Source: Acidimicrobiia bacterium (GTDB lineage: Bacteria > Actinomycetota > Acidimicrobiia > Acidimicrobiales > Acidimicrobilacustridaceae). Taken from it: 41,662 nucleotides of DNA. The stretch spans positions 1 through 41,662 of the forward strand of contig JAFIEP010000093.1 of NCBI GenBank assembly GCA_020832495.1. Direction: 5' to 3'. Positions 1 to 8,820 of the stretch are shown here, one piece after another. How positions within the stretch are numbered: the first letter of the stretch is position 1; each line of letters opens with the position of its first letter. The translations under genes and the position numbers were made by a program. The notes below the pieces were generated by a model that saw only the letters and a program-made list of their open reading frames with translations, had not been told where the DNA came from and did no database searches.

Positions 1-54
1 GGCCGACACACGTGCGGGTGGCCGGTCGAACGGCGAGGCGTCGGGTCTCGTCGG

Positions 55-1707
55 TCAGTTGTCGCCGACCAGCACCACGATCTGGTGCCACCCCGACGCG
101 CCGTTCGGCATTTGTTCGGAGCGCTCCTCGGTCTGGATGACGCCGTCTCCGTCGACCGCACGCGCCGCGATGGTGTGGCGACCTGGTGTGGCCTCCCACG
201 GCATCGACCACTGCCGCCAGGTGTCGACGTTCACGGCCTCGGCCAGGTCGGCCTCCTGCCAGTCGCCGTCGTCGATGCGCACCTGCACCGACTCGATGCC
301 GCGAGTCTGGGCCCAGGCCACGCCGGCCACGGGCACCAGACCCGGTGAAAGGTTGGCCAGACCTCGCGGGGTGTCGACGCGCGTCTGGATCTTGATGGGT
401 GCTTCGGCGTCCCAGCCTCGAGGTACCCAGTACTGGTCGAACTGGTCGAATCGGGTCAGCTCGATCTCGGTCAGCCACTTGGTGGCCGAGACGTATCCGT
501 AGAGGCCAGGCACGATGAGTCGAGCCGGGAAGCCGTGCCGAAGTGGCAGCGGCTCCCCGTTCATGGCCACCGCCACCAGGGCGTCGCGTCCGTCGAGGGT
601 GTCGACCGGGAACCCGCACGTGTAGCCGTCGGTGGATCGGCCGACGATCTGGTCGGCGGCCGGGTCGATGCCGGCGTCGGCGAGGAGGTCGTCGAGGCGG
701 ACGCCGAGCCAGCGGGCGGTGCCCACCAGGTTGCCGCCGACCTCGTTCGAGACACAGGTGAGGGTGATGTCCGCTTCCACCAGTTCCCGTGCGAGCAACT
801 CGTCGTAGCTCAACTCCAAGGGTTGGTCGACCATGCCGGTCACCCGCAGGGACCAGTCCTCCGCCACCACCTGGGGCACGACCAGCGCCGTGTCGATCCG
901 GTAGAAGTCACTGTTGGGGGTGAACAGTGGGCTCACGCCATCGATGTCGAGTGCTGCCGCCGTCGGCGGTGGCGGCAGCGGACGGTCGGCTGGTCGAAGG
1001 CTCAGGCCGGCTCGGGATGCAGCAGCGCTGAAACGACCTTCGAGCCAACGACCCGCACCGGCGGCGGCGGTGGCGGCCACGGTGAGCGTCCCGGCCAAGA
1101 GCAGGAAGGAGCGACGGCCGTCGATGGCGCCCACGGCCACCTCATCGCGGGGAGACTCCGACGCATCGCTGTGGTGGTCAGCCCCGCCCGAACCGGTGAC
1201 AGCCTGGCCACGAGTCAGCGACCACCGCAGGAGCGCCAGTGCCCCGCAGGCAGCACCGGCACCAACGACGGTGGGGAGCACGCCTGTCCACGAACGCTCG
1301 ACGCGGTCGGCCAGGACCGACAGTGAGCCGGCGGCGGCGAAGGGCACCACGGCCACGATCCCCCACCGAAGACCGAAGCGCACGGCCACCACACCGACAC
1401 CGGCGGCGTAGAGGACCAGCAGCACACCGATGCCCACGAGCAGGGCCGCCTTGTCGTTCGTGTCGAACCAGGCAATGGCCAGGTCCTTGAGCCACGCAGG
1501 CGTGGCATCGATCACCCGGTCGCCGACGTCGAGCACCGGGGAGCGCCACGCATCGACCAGACCTGCCACCACTTCGGCTGTGGCCAACCCCACCGCAGCG
1601 GCCACCACGCCGACGATCACCGAGACGTAGCCGCGACGAACGGTCAGCGGGGACGTCGACGCAGGGGGTGTCGGCGACACCGGAAGGGGATCTTCGACGA
1701 GCGGCAT
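55..1707 (-). CDS. Membrane-anchored molybdopterin-dependent oxidoreductase (sulfite oxidase/YedY-like)
   Basis: The predicted 550-aa protein has five hydrophobic segments (about residues 25-50, 85-110, 114-133, 142-162, 198-222). An oxidoreductase molybdopterin-binding domain follows (about 255-430), then a C-terminal Ig-like Mo-cofactor dimerisation domain (about 435-545). C318, in the context TLTCVSNEVGG, is the expected cysteine ligand of molybdenum in sulfite-oxidase-type enzymes. The last membrane segment begins RRSFLLLAG and could act as an internal twin-arginine-like anchor, so the catalytic domain probably faces outside. The ATG at 1705-1707 was chosen because everything upstream in this frame is low-complexity Arg/Cys/Ile sequence antisense to hemH; a GTG lies two codons upstream. 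Substrate is unknown. It is divergent from hemH across 180 bp. Confidence 0.85.
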   Translation of the reverse strand: MPLVEDPLPVSPTPPASTSPLTVRRGYVSVIVGVVAAAVGLATAEVVAGLVDAWRSPVLDVGDRVIDATPAWLKDLAIAWFDTNDKAALLVGIGVLLVLYAAGVGVVAVRFGLRWGIVAVVPFAAAGSLSVLADRVERSWTGVLPTVVGAGAACGALALLRWSLTRGQAVTGSGGADHHSDASESPRDEVAVGAIDGRRSFLLLAGTLTVAATAAAGAGRWLEGRFSAAASRAGLSLRPADRPLPPPPTAAALDIDGVSPLFTPNSDFYRIDTALVVPQVVAEDWSLRVTGMVDQPLELSYDELLARELVEADITLTCVSNEVGGNLVGTARWLGVRLDDLLADAGIDPAADQIVGRSTDGYTCGFPVDTLDGRDALVAVAMNGEPLPLRHGFPARLIVPGLYGYVSATKWLTEIELTRFDQFDQYWVPRGWDAEAPIKIQTRVDTPRGLANLSPGLVPVAGVAWAQTRGIESVQVRIDDGDWQEADLAEAVNVDTWRQWSMPWEATPGRHTIAARAVDGDGVIQTEERSEQMPNGASGWHQIVVLVGDN

Positions 1708-1740
1708 CGTCACTGGTTCGTTGCCGACGCCGTGCCGGAT

Positions 1741-1815
1741 GACCCGACAACAGATGGCCCGACAACAGATGACCCGACAACGGATGACCCCACAACGGAC
1801 GGCCCGACGTCGGAC
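1741..1815. repeat. Five tandem 15-bp repeats between divergent genes
   Basis: Five head-to-tail 15-bp units close to gacccgacaacagat occupy 1741-1755, 1756-1770, 1771-1785, 1786-1800 and 1801-1815. A more diverged unit may precede them at 1726-1740. They lie in the 180-bp gap between the molybdopterin oxidoreductase and hemH. Read in the hemH frame from a GTG at 1732 they encode (D/G)PTTD repeats, but with ACA and GAT codons unusual for this genome. An array of regulatory sites or a neutral microsatellite is therefore more likely than an N-terminal extension. Confidence 0.8.
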
Positions 1816-1887
1816 AGTCGTCGAACGGTTGCCATACCGCCGCCGCCGGATGACCAGGCCGCTGGGGGCGACGGTAGGGTGCCGACC

Positions 1888-2808
1888 ATGGCGACGAACG
1901 CATCCGTCGGTGTGGTGGTGATGGCCTACGGCACCCCTCGTTCCCCCGAGGAGATCGAGTCCTACTACACCCACATCCGAAGAGGCCGGCCGCCCACCCC
2001 GGAACTCTTGGCCGAGCTGACGGCCCGCTACGAGGCCATCGGGGGCATCTCGCCCTTGGCGGAACGCACCGAGGCACAGCGAGCAGCCGTCGCCCGACAC
2101 CTCGAGGCGCTGGCCCCGGGCCGCTACGAGGTGGTGTTGGGCCAGAAGCACGCCGAGCCCTTCATCGAGGACGCGGTGGCCGCCGTGGCAGCCGACGGCG
2201 TCGAACGCACGGTCGGGCTGGTGTTGGCCCCGCACTTCAGCCGCTTCAGCGTCGGGCAGTACCAGGAGCGCGCCGCCACCGCCGCCGCCGAACACGGGCT
2301 GACCCACGTCGGCATCGAGTCGTGGCACACCGATCCCGCCTACGTCTCGTTCCTCACCGATGCCGTCACCGAGGCCCTGGCCACGCTCCCCGAGCGCACC
2401 AAGGTGGTGTTCACCGCCCACTCGCTGCCCGAGCGGGTCCTCGTCGACGATCCCTACCCCGACCAACTGCGCGAGAGTGCGGCCGCGGTGGCCGAGGCGA
2501 TCGGGCTCGACCGCTGGGCCGGCTGGTCGCTCGGTTGGCAGTCCGCCGGGCGCACACCCGAGCCGTGGCGCGGACCCGACATCTTGGAGATCGTGGCCGA
2601 CCTGGGTGCCACCGGTCGGGCAGACGGGGTGCTGGTGTGCGCCCAGGGCTTCGTGGCCGACCACCTCGAGGTGCTCTACGACCTCGACATCGAGACCTCG
2701 GCCGCCGCCCGTGAGGCAGGGCTCGCCTTCGCCCGCACCCGATCGCTCAACGACGACGACGACGTCATGGCCGCCCTGGCACAGCGGGTCCACGCCGCCG
2801 CCGGATGA
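1888..2808 (+). CDS. hemH: Ferrochelatase (coproporphyrin-type, HemH/CpfC)
   Basis: The 306-aa protein inserts iron into the porphyrin in the last part of heme synthesis. In Gram-positive bacteria the substrate is coproporphyrin III. Family motifs are clear: MAYGTPRSPEEIESYYTHIR near the N terminus, the FTAHSLP motif with metal-site His178, WQSAGRTPEPW near 217, and DHLEVLYDLD with acidic E261. The only cysteine is C251, so the [2Fe-2S] cluster reported in some actinobacterial ferrochelatases is unlikely. The ATG at 1888 follows an AGGG-type ribosome site and gives the usual length. A GTG start at 1732 would add 52 repetitive residues and is judged less likely. The stop overlaps hemY by ATGA. 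Confidence 0.93.
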   Translation: MATNASVGVVVMAYGTPRSPEEIESYYTHIRRGRPPTPELLAELTARYEAIGGISPLAERTEAQRAAVARHLEALAPGRYEVVLGQKHAEPFIEDAVAAVAADGVERTVGLVLAPHFSRFSVGQYQERAATAAAEHGLTHVGIESWHTDPAYVSFLTDAVTEALATLPERTKVVFTAHSLPERVLVDDPYPDQLRESAAAVAEAIGLDRWAGWSLGWQSAGRTPEPWRGPDILEIVADLGATGRADGVLVCAQGFVADHLEVLYDLDIETSAAAREAGLAFARTRSLNDDDDVMAALAQRVHAAAG

Positions 2809-4319
2809 CCGGGCGTCGGACGACCATGGCCGGCCGAGCCTCGGCCGAGGGTGGGCGACCCCGGGTCGTGGTGGTGGGTGCAGGGCTGAGCGGTCTGACC
2901 GCCGCCGAGCGACTCTGCGCTGATCGACCCGACCTCGACGTGGTGGTGGTGGATGCCGCCGACCGGGCAGGCGGGAAGATCCTGACCACTACCTTCAACG
3001 GCATCCCGCTCGACTGTGCCGCCGATGCGTTCCTGGCCCGCGTCCCCGAAGGCCTCGAACTGTGTCGCCGCCTCGGCCTCGCCGAGCAGTTGGTGAGCCC
3101 CGCACAGCGGAGTGCGTTCGTCTGGAGCCACGGCCGTCTCCGGCGCCTGCCCGAGGGCCTGGTGCTCGGCGTTCCCACCGACCTCGACGCGCTGGAGGCC
3201 TCGGGCATCGTCTCGTCCGCCGGCGTGGCCCGAGCGGCCGAGGACCTGGAACGGACGACGCCTCCCGCCCGCCACCACGTGTCGCCCGACGATGCCGGTT
3301 CGCCCTCCGGTTCGCCGTCCGGGGAGGGCACGCACGGCGGCGCCGACGAGTCGGTGGGCGCACTCGTGCGCCGTCACCTCGGTGACGAGGTGACCGAACG
3401 GCTGGTCGCCCCGCTGCTCGGTGGGGTGAACGCCGGCGATGCCGACGACCTGAGCGTCGCCGCGGGCGCACCGCAATTGGCCGCGGCGGCCGCCTCCGAC
3501 CAGGCCAGCCTGATCCGTGGGCTCCGGCGGCAACTCGCGGAGCGCTCGGATCCGGACGCCCCGGTCTTCTTCGGCCTGCCGCAGGGGACGACCACGTTGA
3601 TCACCGCACTGGTGCGAGCGCTGCCGGCGGGAACGGTCCGCCTGGGATGGCCGGTGCAACGGCTGACGCCACTCGCCGGCGGCGGCTTCCGCCTCGACGG
3701 ACCCGACGGCGACCTCCTCGAGGCAGACGCCGTGGTGATGGCCGTCCCCTCGTTCGTGGCTGCCCGCCTGCTCGGCGATCTCGGTGCCGCCGAACTCGAC
3801 GCGGTGGTCGACGGCCTCGCCTCGCTGGAGTGGGCCTCGGTGGCCATGGTGTCCCTGGCCGTGCCGACCGACGGGCTCACCCATCCGCTCGACGGCTCGG
3901 GCTACCTGGTTCCCGCACCCGAACGCGCCTTCGTCACCGCCTGCTCGTTCGCCTCGTCGAAGTGGGCACACCTGCGCCGCGACGGGACGGCACTGCTACG
4001 AGTGTCCGCCGGTCACGCCGGCGACGGCGATGACGCCGTGCAGCGCAGCGACGAGGACATCGTGGCAGCGGTGTGCGCCGACCTGCGCACCCACATCGGA
4101 CTCGAGGTCGCGCCGACCGCCGTGCGGATCACTCGCTGGCCGACCAGCCTTCCCCAGTACCGCCCCGGGCACCTCGAGCGATGTCGCAGTTGGCAGCAGA
4201 CAGTGGCGGCCACCCTCCCCGGGGTGTGGCTGACCGGCGCGTCGTTCGAAGGCCTGGGCCTCCCTGCGTGCATCCGCCAAGGAACCCAGGCCGCCACCGA
4301 GGCGGCTGCCGCAGTCTGA
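2805..4319 (+). CDS. hemY: Coproporphyrinogen III / protoporphyrinogen oxidase (HemY/CgoX)
   Basis: This 504-aa FAD enzyme oxidises a porphyrinogen to the porphyrin that ferrochelatase uses. The FAD dinucleotide fold is at about residues 14-50 (VVVVGAGLSGLTAAERL, then the acidic strand end VVVVDAADRAGGK). The C-terminal FAD-contacting stretch GVWLTGASFEGLGLPACIRQG is near 475-495, as in HemG/HemY proteins. Residues 145-180 form a low-complexity Pro/Ser/Gly/His insertion. The start codon overlaps the hemH stop (ATGA), so the two enzymes are translationally coupled. The order HemH then HemY without HemE here fits the coproporphyrin-dependent branch, in which this protein would be CgoX. That pathway assignment is inferred from phylum and pairing. 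Confidence 0.9.
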   Translation: MTGRRTTMAGRASAEGGRPRVVVVGAGLSGLTAAERLCADRPDLDVVVVDAADRAGGKILTTTFNGIPLDCAADAFLARVPEGLELCRRLGLAEQLVSPAQRSAFVWSHGRLRRLPEGLVLGVPTDLDALEASGIVSSAGVARAAEDLERTTPPARHHVSPDDAGSPSGSPSGEGTHGGADESVGALVRRHLGDEVTERLVAPLLGGVNAGDADDLSVAAGAPQLAAAAASDQASLIRGLRRQLAERSDPDAPVFFGLPQGTTTLITALVRALPAGTVRLGWPVQRLTPLAGGGFRLDGPDGDLLEADAVVMAVPSFVAARLLGDLGAAELDAVVDGLASLEWASVAMVSLAVPTDGLTHPLDGSGYLVPAPERAFVTACSFASSKWAHLRRDGTALLRVSAGHAGDGDDAVQRSDEDIVAAVCADLRTHIGLEVAPTAVRITRWPTSLPQYRPGHLERCRSWQQTVAATLPGVWLTGASFEGLGLPACIRQGTQAATEAAAAV

Positions 4320-4416
4320 ACCGACGACACCGGCCCGGTCCGCCGAACCATTCCGAGGGGATCCCTTCCGAGGCGATGTCGTTCGTGACGGTCGTCACCA
4401 CAACCGTGACCGATTC

Positions 4417-4463
4417 GTTGCGAACGTTGCATTGCAGGCCGAGTTCTGCAATGCTTTCGCAAC
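4417..4463 (+). promoter_or_regulatory. Two-part stem-loop abutting the start codon of the NlpC/P60 gene
   Basis: Two nested perfect inverted repeats form one hairpin. The outer stem is gttgcgaa (4417-4424) with ttcgcaac (4456-4463). The inner stem is gcattgcag (4429-4437) with ctgcaatgc (4446-4454), closed by an 8-nt loop. It ends one base before the ATG at 4465, and no Shine-Dalgarno sequence is visible in between. GTGAC/GTCAC half-sites (4385-4410) lie just upstream. It may be an mRNA structure controlling initiation or a long operator; the sequence alone cannot decide. Confidence 0.65.
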
Positions 4464-4464
4464 A

Positions 4465-5823
4465 ATGCGAGATGTACACCCCCCCTCATCGTCCGGACAG
4501 CTCGAGCAGACGGACGACACCGTTCGCTCCTCGGTCCCGGCCCACCCTGCTGACGCCACCCTCCGGCGCCGGTCCCGCACGGTCGCCACTGCCGTCGCCG
4601 CTGCGCTGGCCATCAGCCTCCTGGTGCCCCTGGCCAGTCCGGCAACCGCGCAGACCATCGAGTCCAAGCGCGCCGAAGCCGCACAGATCGCTGCGGAACT
4701 CCAGGAGCTCGAGTTCCGCCTGAGCGAACTGAACGAGGACTTCAACCAGGCCACCGTGCGCCTCGAGGAGCTCGACCACGAGATCGCCGATGGCGAGGCC
4801 CGAGTGGCGGTCGCCGAGGGCGACCTGGCAGAAGCACAGCTGGCACTGCGTGACATCGCGGTGACGGCCTACATGTCCGGCGGCGCCGCCGACGAACTCG
4901 AGACCCTGCTCGCCACCGAGCAGGACCAGTTCCCCGCTCGACGCACCTACGCCGAAGCCACCAGCGGTTCACGCCGCTCGGTGATGGAGCAGATCGAGGC
5001 CAGCCGCCAGCGCGCCGACGCCGAGATCGCACAGTTGGAGGCCTCCCGGGCCGAGGCCGACGAGGCTGCGGAGCGAATCGACGCTTCCCGCCAGGAAGCC
5101 AACCGCGCCGCCAACCGCCAGCAGGAACTGCAGGACCGTGTGCAGGGCGAACTGGCCCAACTCGTGCGCGAGGAAGAGGAACGGCAGGCTCGCGAGGCCC
5201 AGCGCCGCGCCGAGGAAGCCGCCCGGCAGGCAGCCGCCGAGCAGGAGCGGCGAGCTGCACAGGAGCGAGCCGCCACTCCCACCACCGAAGCACAACGCAA
5301 CGGGTCGACCTCGACCTCGGCGTCGGGCTCGACCAACGGGTCGGCGCCTGCCGCCGACACCAGCACCTCGAGTGCGGCGCCGTCGACCACCGAAGGCGCA
5401 CCGAGCGTCATCGCCGCCGCGCCTCCGACCCCCGCTCCCGCACCTGCTCCCGCACCCAGCCCGTCGGGTGGGGCGAGTGCCGCCATCGCTGCGGCGCAGA
5501 GCCAGCTCGGCGTCCGCTACACCTGGGGCGGGTCCAGCCCGGCCACCGGCTTCGACTGCTCCGGGCTGACCTCGTGGGCATGGGCACAGGCGGGCCGCAG
5601 CATCCCCCGCACGGCCGAGTCCCAGCAGGCCGGCCTGCGCAGCATCGCCATCAGCGAGCTCCAGCCCGGTGACCTCGTGTTCTACGGCCGCACCCATACC
5701 CACCACGTCGCCTTGTACGTCGGTGGCGGTTCGATCATCCACGCCCCGAACCGCAACAGCGTGGTGCGCTACGACTCGCTCAACTACTGGCCGGGCGCCA
5801 TGCGGGGAGCAGCACGGGTCTGA
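4465..5823 (+). CDS. Secreted coiled-coil NlpC/P60 peptidoglycan endopeptidase (RipA-like)
   Basis: The 452-aa protein has an N-terminal hydrophobic export segment (about 40-62, ending SPATAQT) and a long coiled coil (about 65-270, rich in Glu/Ala/Arg). A Thr/Ser/Pro/Ala linker (272-335) leads to a C-terminal NlpC/P60 domain (340-452). The expected Cys-His-His triad is visible: C365 in FDCSGLTSW, H414 in THHVALYVG and H426 in IIHAPNR. Such enzymes cut peptide stems of peptidoglycan outside the cell, commonly at the septum, and the coiled coil often holds them inactive or recruits them to a partner such as an FtsEX-like complex. The ATG at 4465 is used; a TTG at 4432 in the same frame lies inside the hairpin. 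Confidence 0.88.
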   Translation: MRDVHPPSSSGQLEQTDDTVRSSVPAHPADATLRRRSRTVATAVAAALAISLLVPLASPATAQTIESKRAEAAQIAAELQELEFRLSELNEDFNQATVRLEELDHEIADGEARVAVAEGDLAEAQLALRDIAVTAYMSGGAADELETLLATEQDQFPARRTYAEATSGSRRSVMEQIEASRQRADAEIAQLEASRAEADEAAERIDASRQEANRAANRQQELQDRVQGELAQLVREEEERQAREAQRRAEEAARQAAAEQERRAAQERAATPTTEAQRNGSTSTSASGSTNGSAPAADTSTSSAAPSTTEGAPSVIAAAPPTPAPAPAPAPSPSGGASAAIAAAQSQLGVRYTWGGSSPATGFDCSGLTSWAWAQAGRSIPRTAESQQAGLRSIAISELQPGDLVFYGRTHTHHVALYVGGGSIIHAPNRNSVVRYDSLNYWPGAMRGAARV

Positions 5824-5872
5824 GACTGGCCACCGGTCCCGGCGCGGTCCGAGCCATGCGCTGGCACCGGCG

Positions 5873-6454
5873 ATGAGGATCGTCCATCTCCACGGGCACG
5901 GTGACGAACCCGGCCGGTCCCCTGGACTGGTCCTGTTCGCCGGCGACGCCGTGGCCACCCCTCGAGGGCCGCTCGAGGCCGCCGGGGGCGCCGCCTGGTA
6001 CGAACCGGGCGACCCGGCCTCCGCGCCGCTGGCTGCCGGGCGGGACACGGTCGTCGCTGCCATGCACACGGCGACCGCTGCCGGCGACGAGGTCCTACTG
6101 GCTGGCTACTCACAGGGCGCGGCTCTCACCGTCGCCTATCTGCTCAGCGGAACCGCTCCACGGCCCTCCGCGGCCGTCATCGCCAACGGCTGGCTCCCCG
6201 CAGAACTCGACCCGACCCACGCGGTGCCGACGCTCGATCTCCCGATCCTGGTGGTCCACGGCACCGACGACGAGGTGGTCGACCCGATGGCGGGACGGGC
6301 AGCAGCCCGCCTCCTGTCTCGCAAGGGTGCCGCCGTGGTGTGGCACGAGGTCCCCGGCGAAGGACACCACCTGGGACCCGACGCCGCCGAAGTGGTCACC
6401 GCCTGGCTGGCCGAGGTGCGCTCCGGTCGACGACCCGGGCACCCACTCACCTGA
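5873..6454 (+). CDS. Small alpha/beta hydrolase (carboxylesterase/dienelactone hydrolase-like)
   Basis: This 193-aa protein looks like a compact alpha/beta hydrolase. The nucleophile elbow GYSQG places Ser80. An acidic residue follows in HGTDDEVVD (D132/D133), and a His in PGEGHHLGP (H165/H166), which is the order expected of the catalytic triad. There is no signal peptide, so it is probably cytosolic. The overall shape resembles the phospholipase/carboxylesterase family, but the substrate cannot be predicted. The ATG at 5873 is the first one giving the beta-strand MRIVHLHGHG. It lies 49 bp after the NlpC/P60 stop and may be cotranscribed. Confidence 0.75.
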   Translation: MRIVHLHGHGDEPGRSPGLVLFAGDAVATPRGPLEAAGGAAWYEPGDPASAPLAAGRDTVVAAMHTATAAGDEVLLAGYSQGAALTVAYLLSGTAPRPSAAVIANGWLPAELDPTHAVPTLDLPILVVHGTDDEVVDPMAGRAAARLLSRKGAAVVWHEVPGEGHHLGPDAAEVVTAWLAEVRSGRRPGHPLT

Positions 6455-6521
6455 CCGGGCGCCCGGACCCGCTTCCACTGCGCGCAGCCAGCCACCACAA
6501 CGGTGGGCCACTGCGCGCAGT
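6455..6521. repeat. GC-rich palindromes and a 13-bp direct repeat between convergent genes
   Basis: Directly after the hydrolase stop is a perfect 12-bp palindrome ccgggcgcccgg (6455-6466). The 13-mer ccactgcgcgcag then occurs at 6475-6487 and again at 6508-6520. The second copy extends to the palindrome actgcgcgcagt (6510-6521). The rest of the 130-bp gap (to 6584) holds nothing recognisable. The location between convergent genes suits a bidirectional terminator zone, but no U tract is present. Confidence 0.4.
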
Positions 6522-6584
6522 CACCGGGCCCCCGCGCAATCGCCGGGCACCCCCGCACCAGCCCCCACCAACCGGGCTCGGCGG

Positions 6585-7535
6585 TCAGCGCAGCGTCCAG
6601 CGCTCGTCGGCTGCGGTCGATGGCGTGCGCCAGCGTCGCAGGCGGCGTTCGGCCTCGGCCTCGTGCGCCTCGTCGAGCGTCCGGTTGGCCACCGCCCACA
6701 CCGTCACCCACAGCTCGTAGCAGGCGACGAGCACCTCGAGGTCGCCGCCGTCGGGCAGCGGCGCGCCGTAACCCTCGAGGAACGACTCGAGCGCCGAGGG
6801 AGGCGCACCGTAGCGACGCACGGCCACCACCTGCGGTGCGAGGTCGTAGGCACCCGGGCCGCGGCCGGCGAGCTCGAGATCGACCAGCACCGGCCCGGCC
6901 GGTGTCCGGAGCACGTTGTCGACGTGGAGGTCGCCGTGCACCACCACCTGGGGCAAGCGAGCGGCGAGCGCCGTCCACCGGGGCCGCAGGGCCGCTACCG
7001 CCGAGTGCATCACCGCAACGTCTGCGGTCTGGTCGGCCGAGGCCAGCGCGTCGAGCTGTTCGTCCACCGCAGCGAGGGGATCGAGCTCCCACTCGAGGTC
7101 GCTCGCATCCACGCCCGCGGTGGCGTCGTGCAGCCGCCGGACCAGGCGGCCGAGCGCCTCGGCCTCGACCGGCTCGCCCGAGGCGTCCTCCCACCGCCAG
7201 AGGCTGACCGCCGCCACGCGACGCACCGCGCCGTCCCACCACTCGAAGCGGTGGGGCGAACCGACGACGCCGTCGTCCCCGGCGACCACCCTGATGGCCG
7301 GCACGTCCCGGGCCTCGAGCAGTCGCGCCACGTCCACCTGTCGGCAGGCCCGCTCGAAGGGCACCCGATCGTCCACCCGAGCCAGCACCCCGGGGGTGCG
7401 GTACCGGAGCAGCACCGACGTCCCCACCCGCACCACCTCCGGCGCCTCCGTCGGCAGGCCCGACGCCGCCAGTGCTGCTTCGGCAGCGTCGGCGGCCGCC
7501 CCCACGCGGTCCGTGGGGGACGTCGGCTCAGTCAC
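6585..7535 (-). CDS. Aminoglycoside-phosphotransferase-family kinase (APH/ChoK fold)
   Basis: The 316-aa protein carries the APH-family Brenner motif VVHGDLHVDN at about 198-207 (catalytic Asp202, Asn207). The metal-binding aspartate is in VLVDLELAG (about D219). The N-terminal lobe is short and has no clear glycine loop, as in many family members. The family phosphorylates small molecules such as aminoglycosides, choline, homoserine and sugars, so antibiotic resistance should not be assumed. The GTG start at 7533-7535 overlaps the end of the YibE/F gene within GTGACTGA, so the two are translationally coupled. Confidence 0.8.
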   Translation of the reverse strand: MTEPTSPTDRVGAAADAAEAALAASGLPTEAPEVVRVGTSVLLRYRTPGVLARVDDRVPFERACRQVDVARLLEARDVPAIRVVAGDDGVVGSPHRFEWWDGAVRRVAAVSLWRWEDASGEPVEAEALGRLVRRLHDATAGVDASDLEWELDPLAAVDEQLDALASADQTADVAVMHSAVAALRPRWTALAARLPQVVVHGDLHVDNVLRTPAGPVLVDLELAGRGPGAYDLAPQVVAVRRYGAPPSALESFLEGYGAPLPDGGDLEVLVACYELWVTVWAVANRTLDEAHEAEAERRLRRWRTPSTAADERWTLR

Positions 7536-8787
7536 GGGCCAGGACCGCCGCCGCCATGGCGGTGGTGATGGGAACAGCGGCCATGAGGCCCACCGCCCCC
7601 ACCAGGGCCCGCACCACCTCGCTGGCCACCACCTCGGTGGTCACCAGTGCTCCGAGCGGCAGCGTCGCCTCGCTCAGCAGCACGAGCAGCGGGAGGGACG
7701 CACCGGTGTACGCCAGGACCAAGGTGTTGACGGTGGCCGCGATGTGGTCGCGACCGACACGGATGCCGGCCGAGTAGAGATCACCGACGCTCGAGTGCGG
7801 CGCAGCGCGGCGCACCTCGCGCACCGCTGCGACCTGGGTCACCGTGACGTCGTCGAGCACGCCGATGGCCCCGATAACGATGCCGGCGAGCAGCAGCCCA
7901 CGAAGCTCCCCGACCCCGGTGACCGCCGCGATGGACAGCGCCTCCTCCCCGGCCAGCCCGGTGAAGCCGGTGGCCCGCACGGCGATCCATCCCAGGATGC
8001 CGGTCAGTGCCAGGCTGGCGAACGTACCCAGGAGCGCCACGCTGGTGGCCCAGCTCACGCCGTGGGCCAGATAGAGCGCCGGGATGGCCACCGCGGCGCC
8101 ACCCACGATGGCCACCGCCACCGGGTCGTGACCCGAGGAGATGGCCGGCAACACGAAGCCGATCACCACCGCCAGGCTCAACACCAGGCCCACGATGGCC
8201 CGCGCCCCCTGCCATCGACCGAGGAGGACCGACACGACCACGAACAGCGCCACCAGGGCCAGCAGCGGTGCGTCCCGCTGCCGGTCGACGTAGGCGTAGC
8301 GGAACGCCGGCGGTGCCGTGGGACTCTCCCCGAGCACCACGCCGACACCGACGTCGACCCCCGGCGGCAACGAGCCCTCGCCAATGGTGCGTATCTCCAC
8401 CACGCTGCCGGCCTGGTCACCGGTGTCGATGCGCACCACCAACCCGTCGCACAGCACGGGGGTGGCCAGTTCCTCGGTCCCAGCACAGGGGACCGTCCGC
8501 ACGTCGGTGACGGTGGCCCGCACCAGGGAACCGGCGCTGACCAGGCTGTCGCGCCGCTCACGCTCGGCGTCGGGCCACAACAGCACCATCCCCACCAGCG
8601 TGGCGGCGATGCACACCCCGAGCACGATGCTGATGATCGGCCACGACCGGCGCCCGACCGGCAGTTCGGATCCACCGAGTCCGCCGTCTGAGGTCGCGTC
8701 CGACTCGGCGGTCAGCTCACCCACGGGCTGGTGCGCGTCGGCATCGGCGCCCGGGAGGGCCTCGTCGGGATGGTCACCCACCCCCAC
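7528..8787 (-). CDS. YibE/F-like multi-pass membrane protein
   Basis: The 419-aa protein has an N-terminal transmembrane segment (about 49-70) and an extracytoplasmic domain of about 100 residues with two cysteines (C101 and C112, near VPCAG and PVLCDG). Seven or so further membrane helices occupy 165-415. The motif IGAIGVLDDVTVTQ near 315-328 and the overall plan match the YibE/F-like family, whose biochemical role is not established but is often guessed to be transport. It starts with GTG 33 bp after the flavoprotein stop and overlaps the APH gene. The three genes therefore look like one minus-strand transcript that begins beside the Zur-like box at 10097. Confidence 0.82.
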   Translation of the reverse strand: MGVGDHPDEALPGADADAHQPVGELTAESDATSDGGLGGSELPVGRRSWPIISIVLGVCIAATLVGMVLLWPDAERERRDSLVSAGSLVRATVTDVRTVPCAGTEELATPVLCDGLVVRIDTGDQAGSVVEIRTIGEGSLPPGVDVGVGVVLGESPTAPPAFRYAYVDRQRDAPLLALVALFVVVSVLLGRWQGARAIVGLVLSLAVVIGFVLPAISSGHDPVAVAIVGGAAVAIPALYLAHGVSWATSVALLGTFASLALTGILGWIAVRATGFTGLAGEEALSIAAVTGVGELRGLLLAGIVIGAIGVLDDVTVTQVAAVREVRRAAPHSSVGDLYSAGIRVGRDHIAATVNTLVLAYTGASLPLLVLLSEATLPLGALVTTEVVASEVVRALVGAVGLMAAVPITTAMAAAVLARD

Positions 8788-8820
8788 AGTCTGGCCGAGC
8801 GTGGACGGTGTCCGGTGAGA

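Noticed and set aside
1708-2793. A 912-aa minus-strand reading frame extending the molybdopterin oxidoreductase upstream over hemH
   Set aside because: The added 362 residues are low-complexity and antisense to a clear ferrochelatase; the domain and membrane plan start at 1707.
4432-4464. TTG start extending the NlpC/P60 protein by 11 residues
   Set aside because: It lies inside the perfect hairpin and has no ribosome site; the ATG at 4465 is simpler, though neither has a visible Shine-Dalgarno sequence.
6585-7535. Aminoglycoside resistance gene
   Set aside because: The APH fold covers many small-molecule kinases, and nothing in the sequence or context points to an antibiotic substrate.
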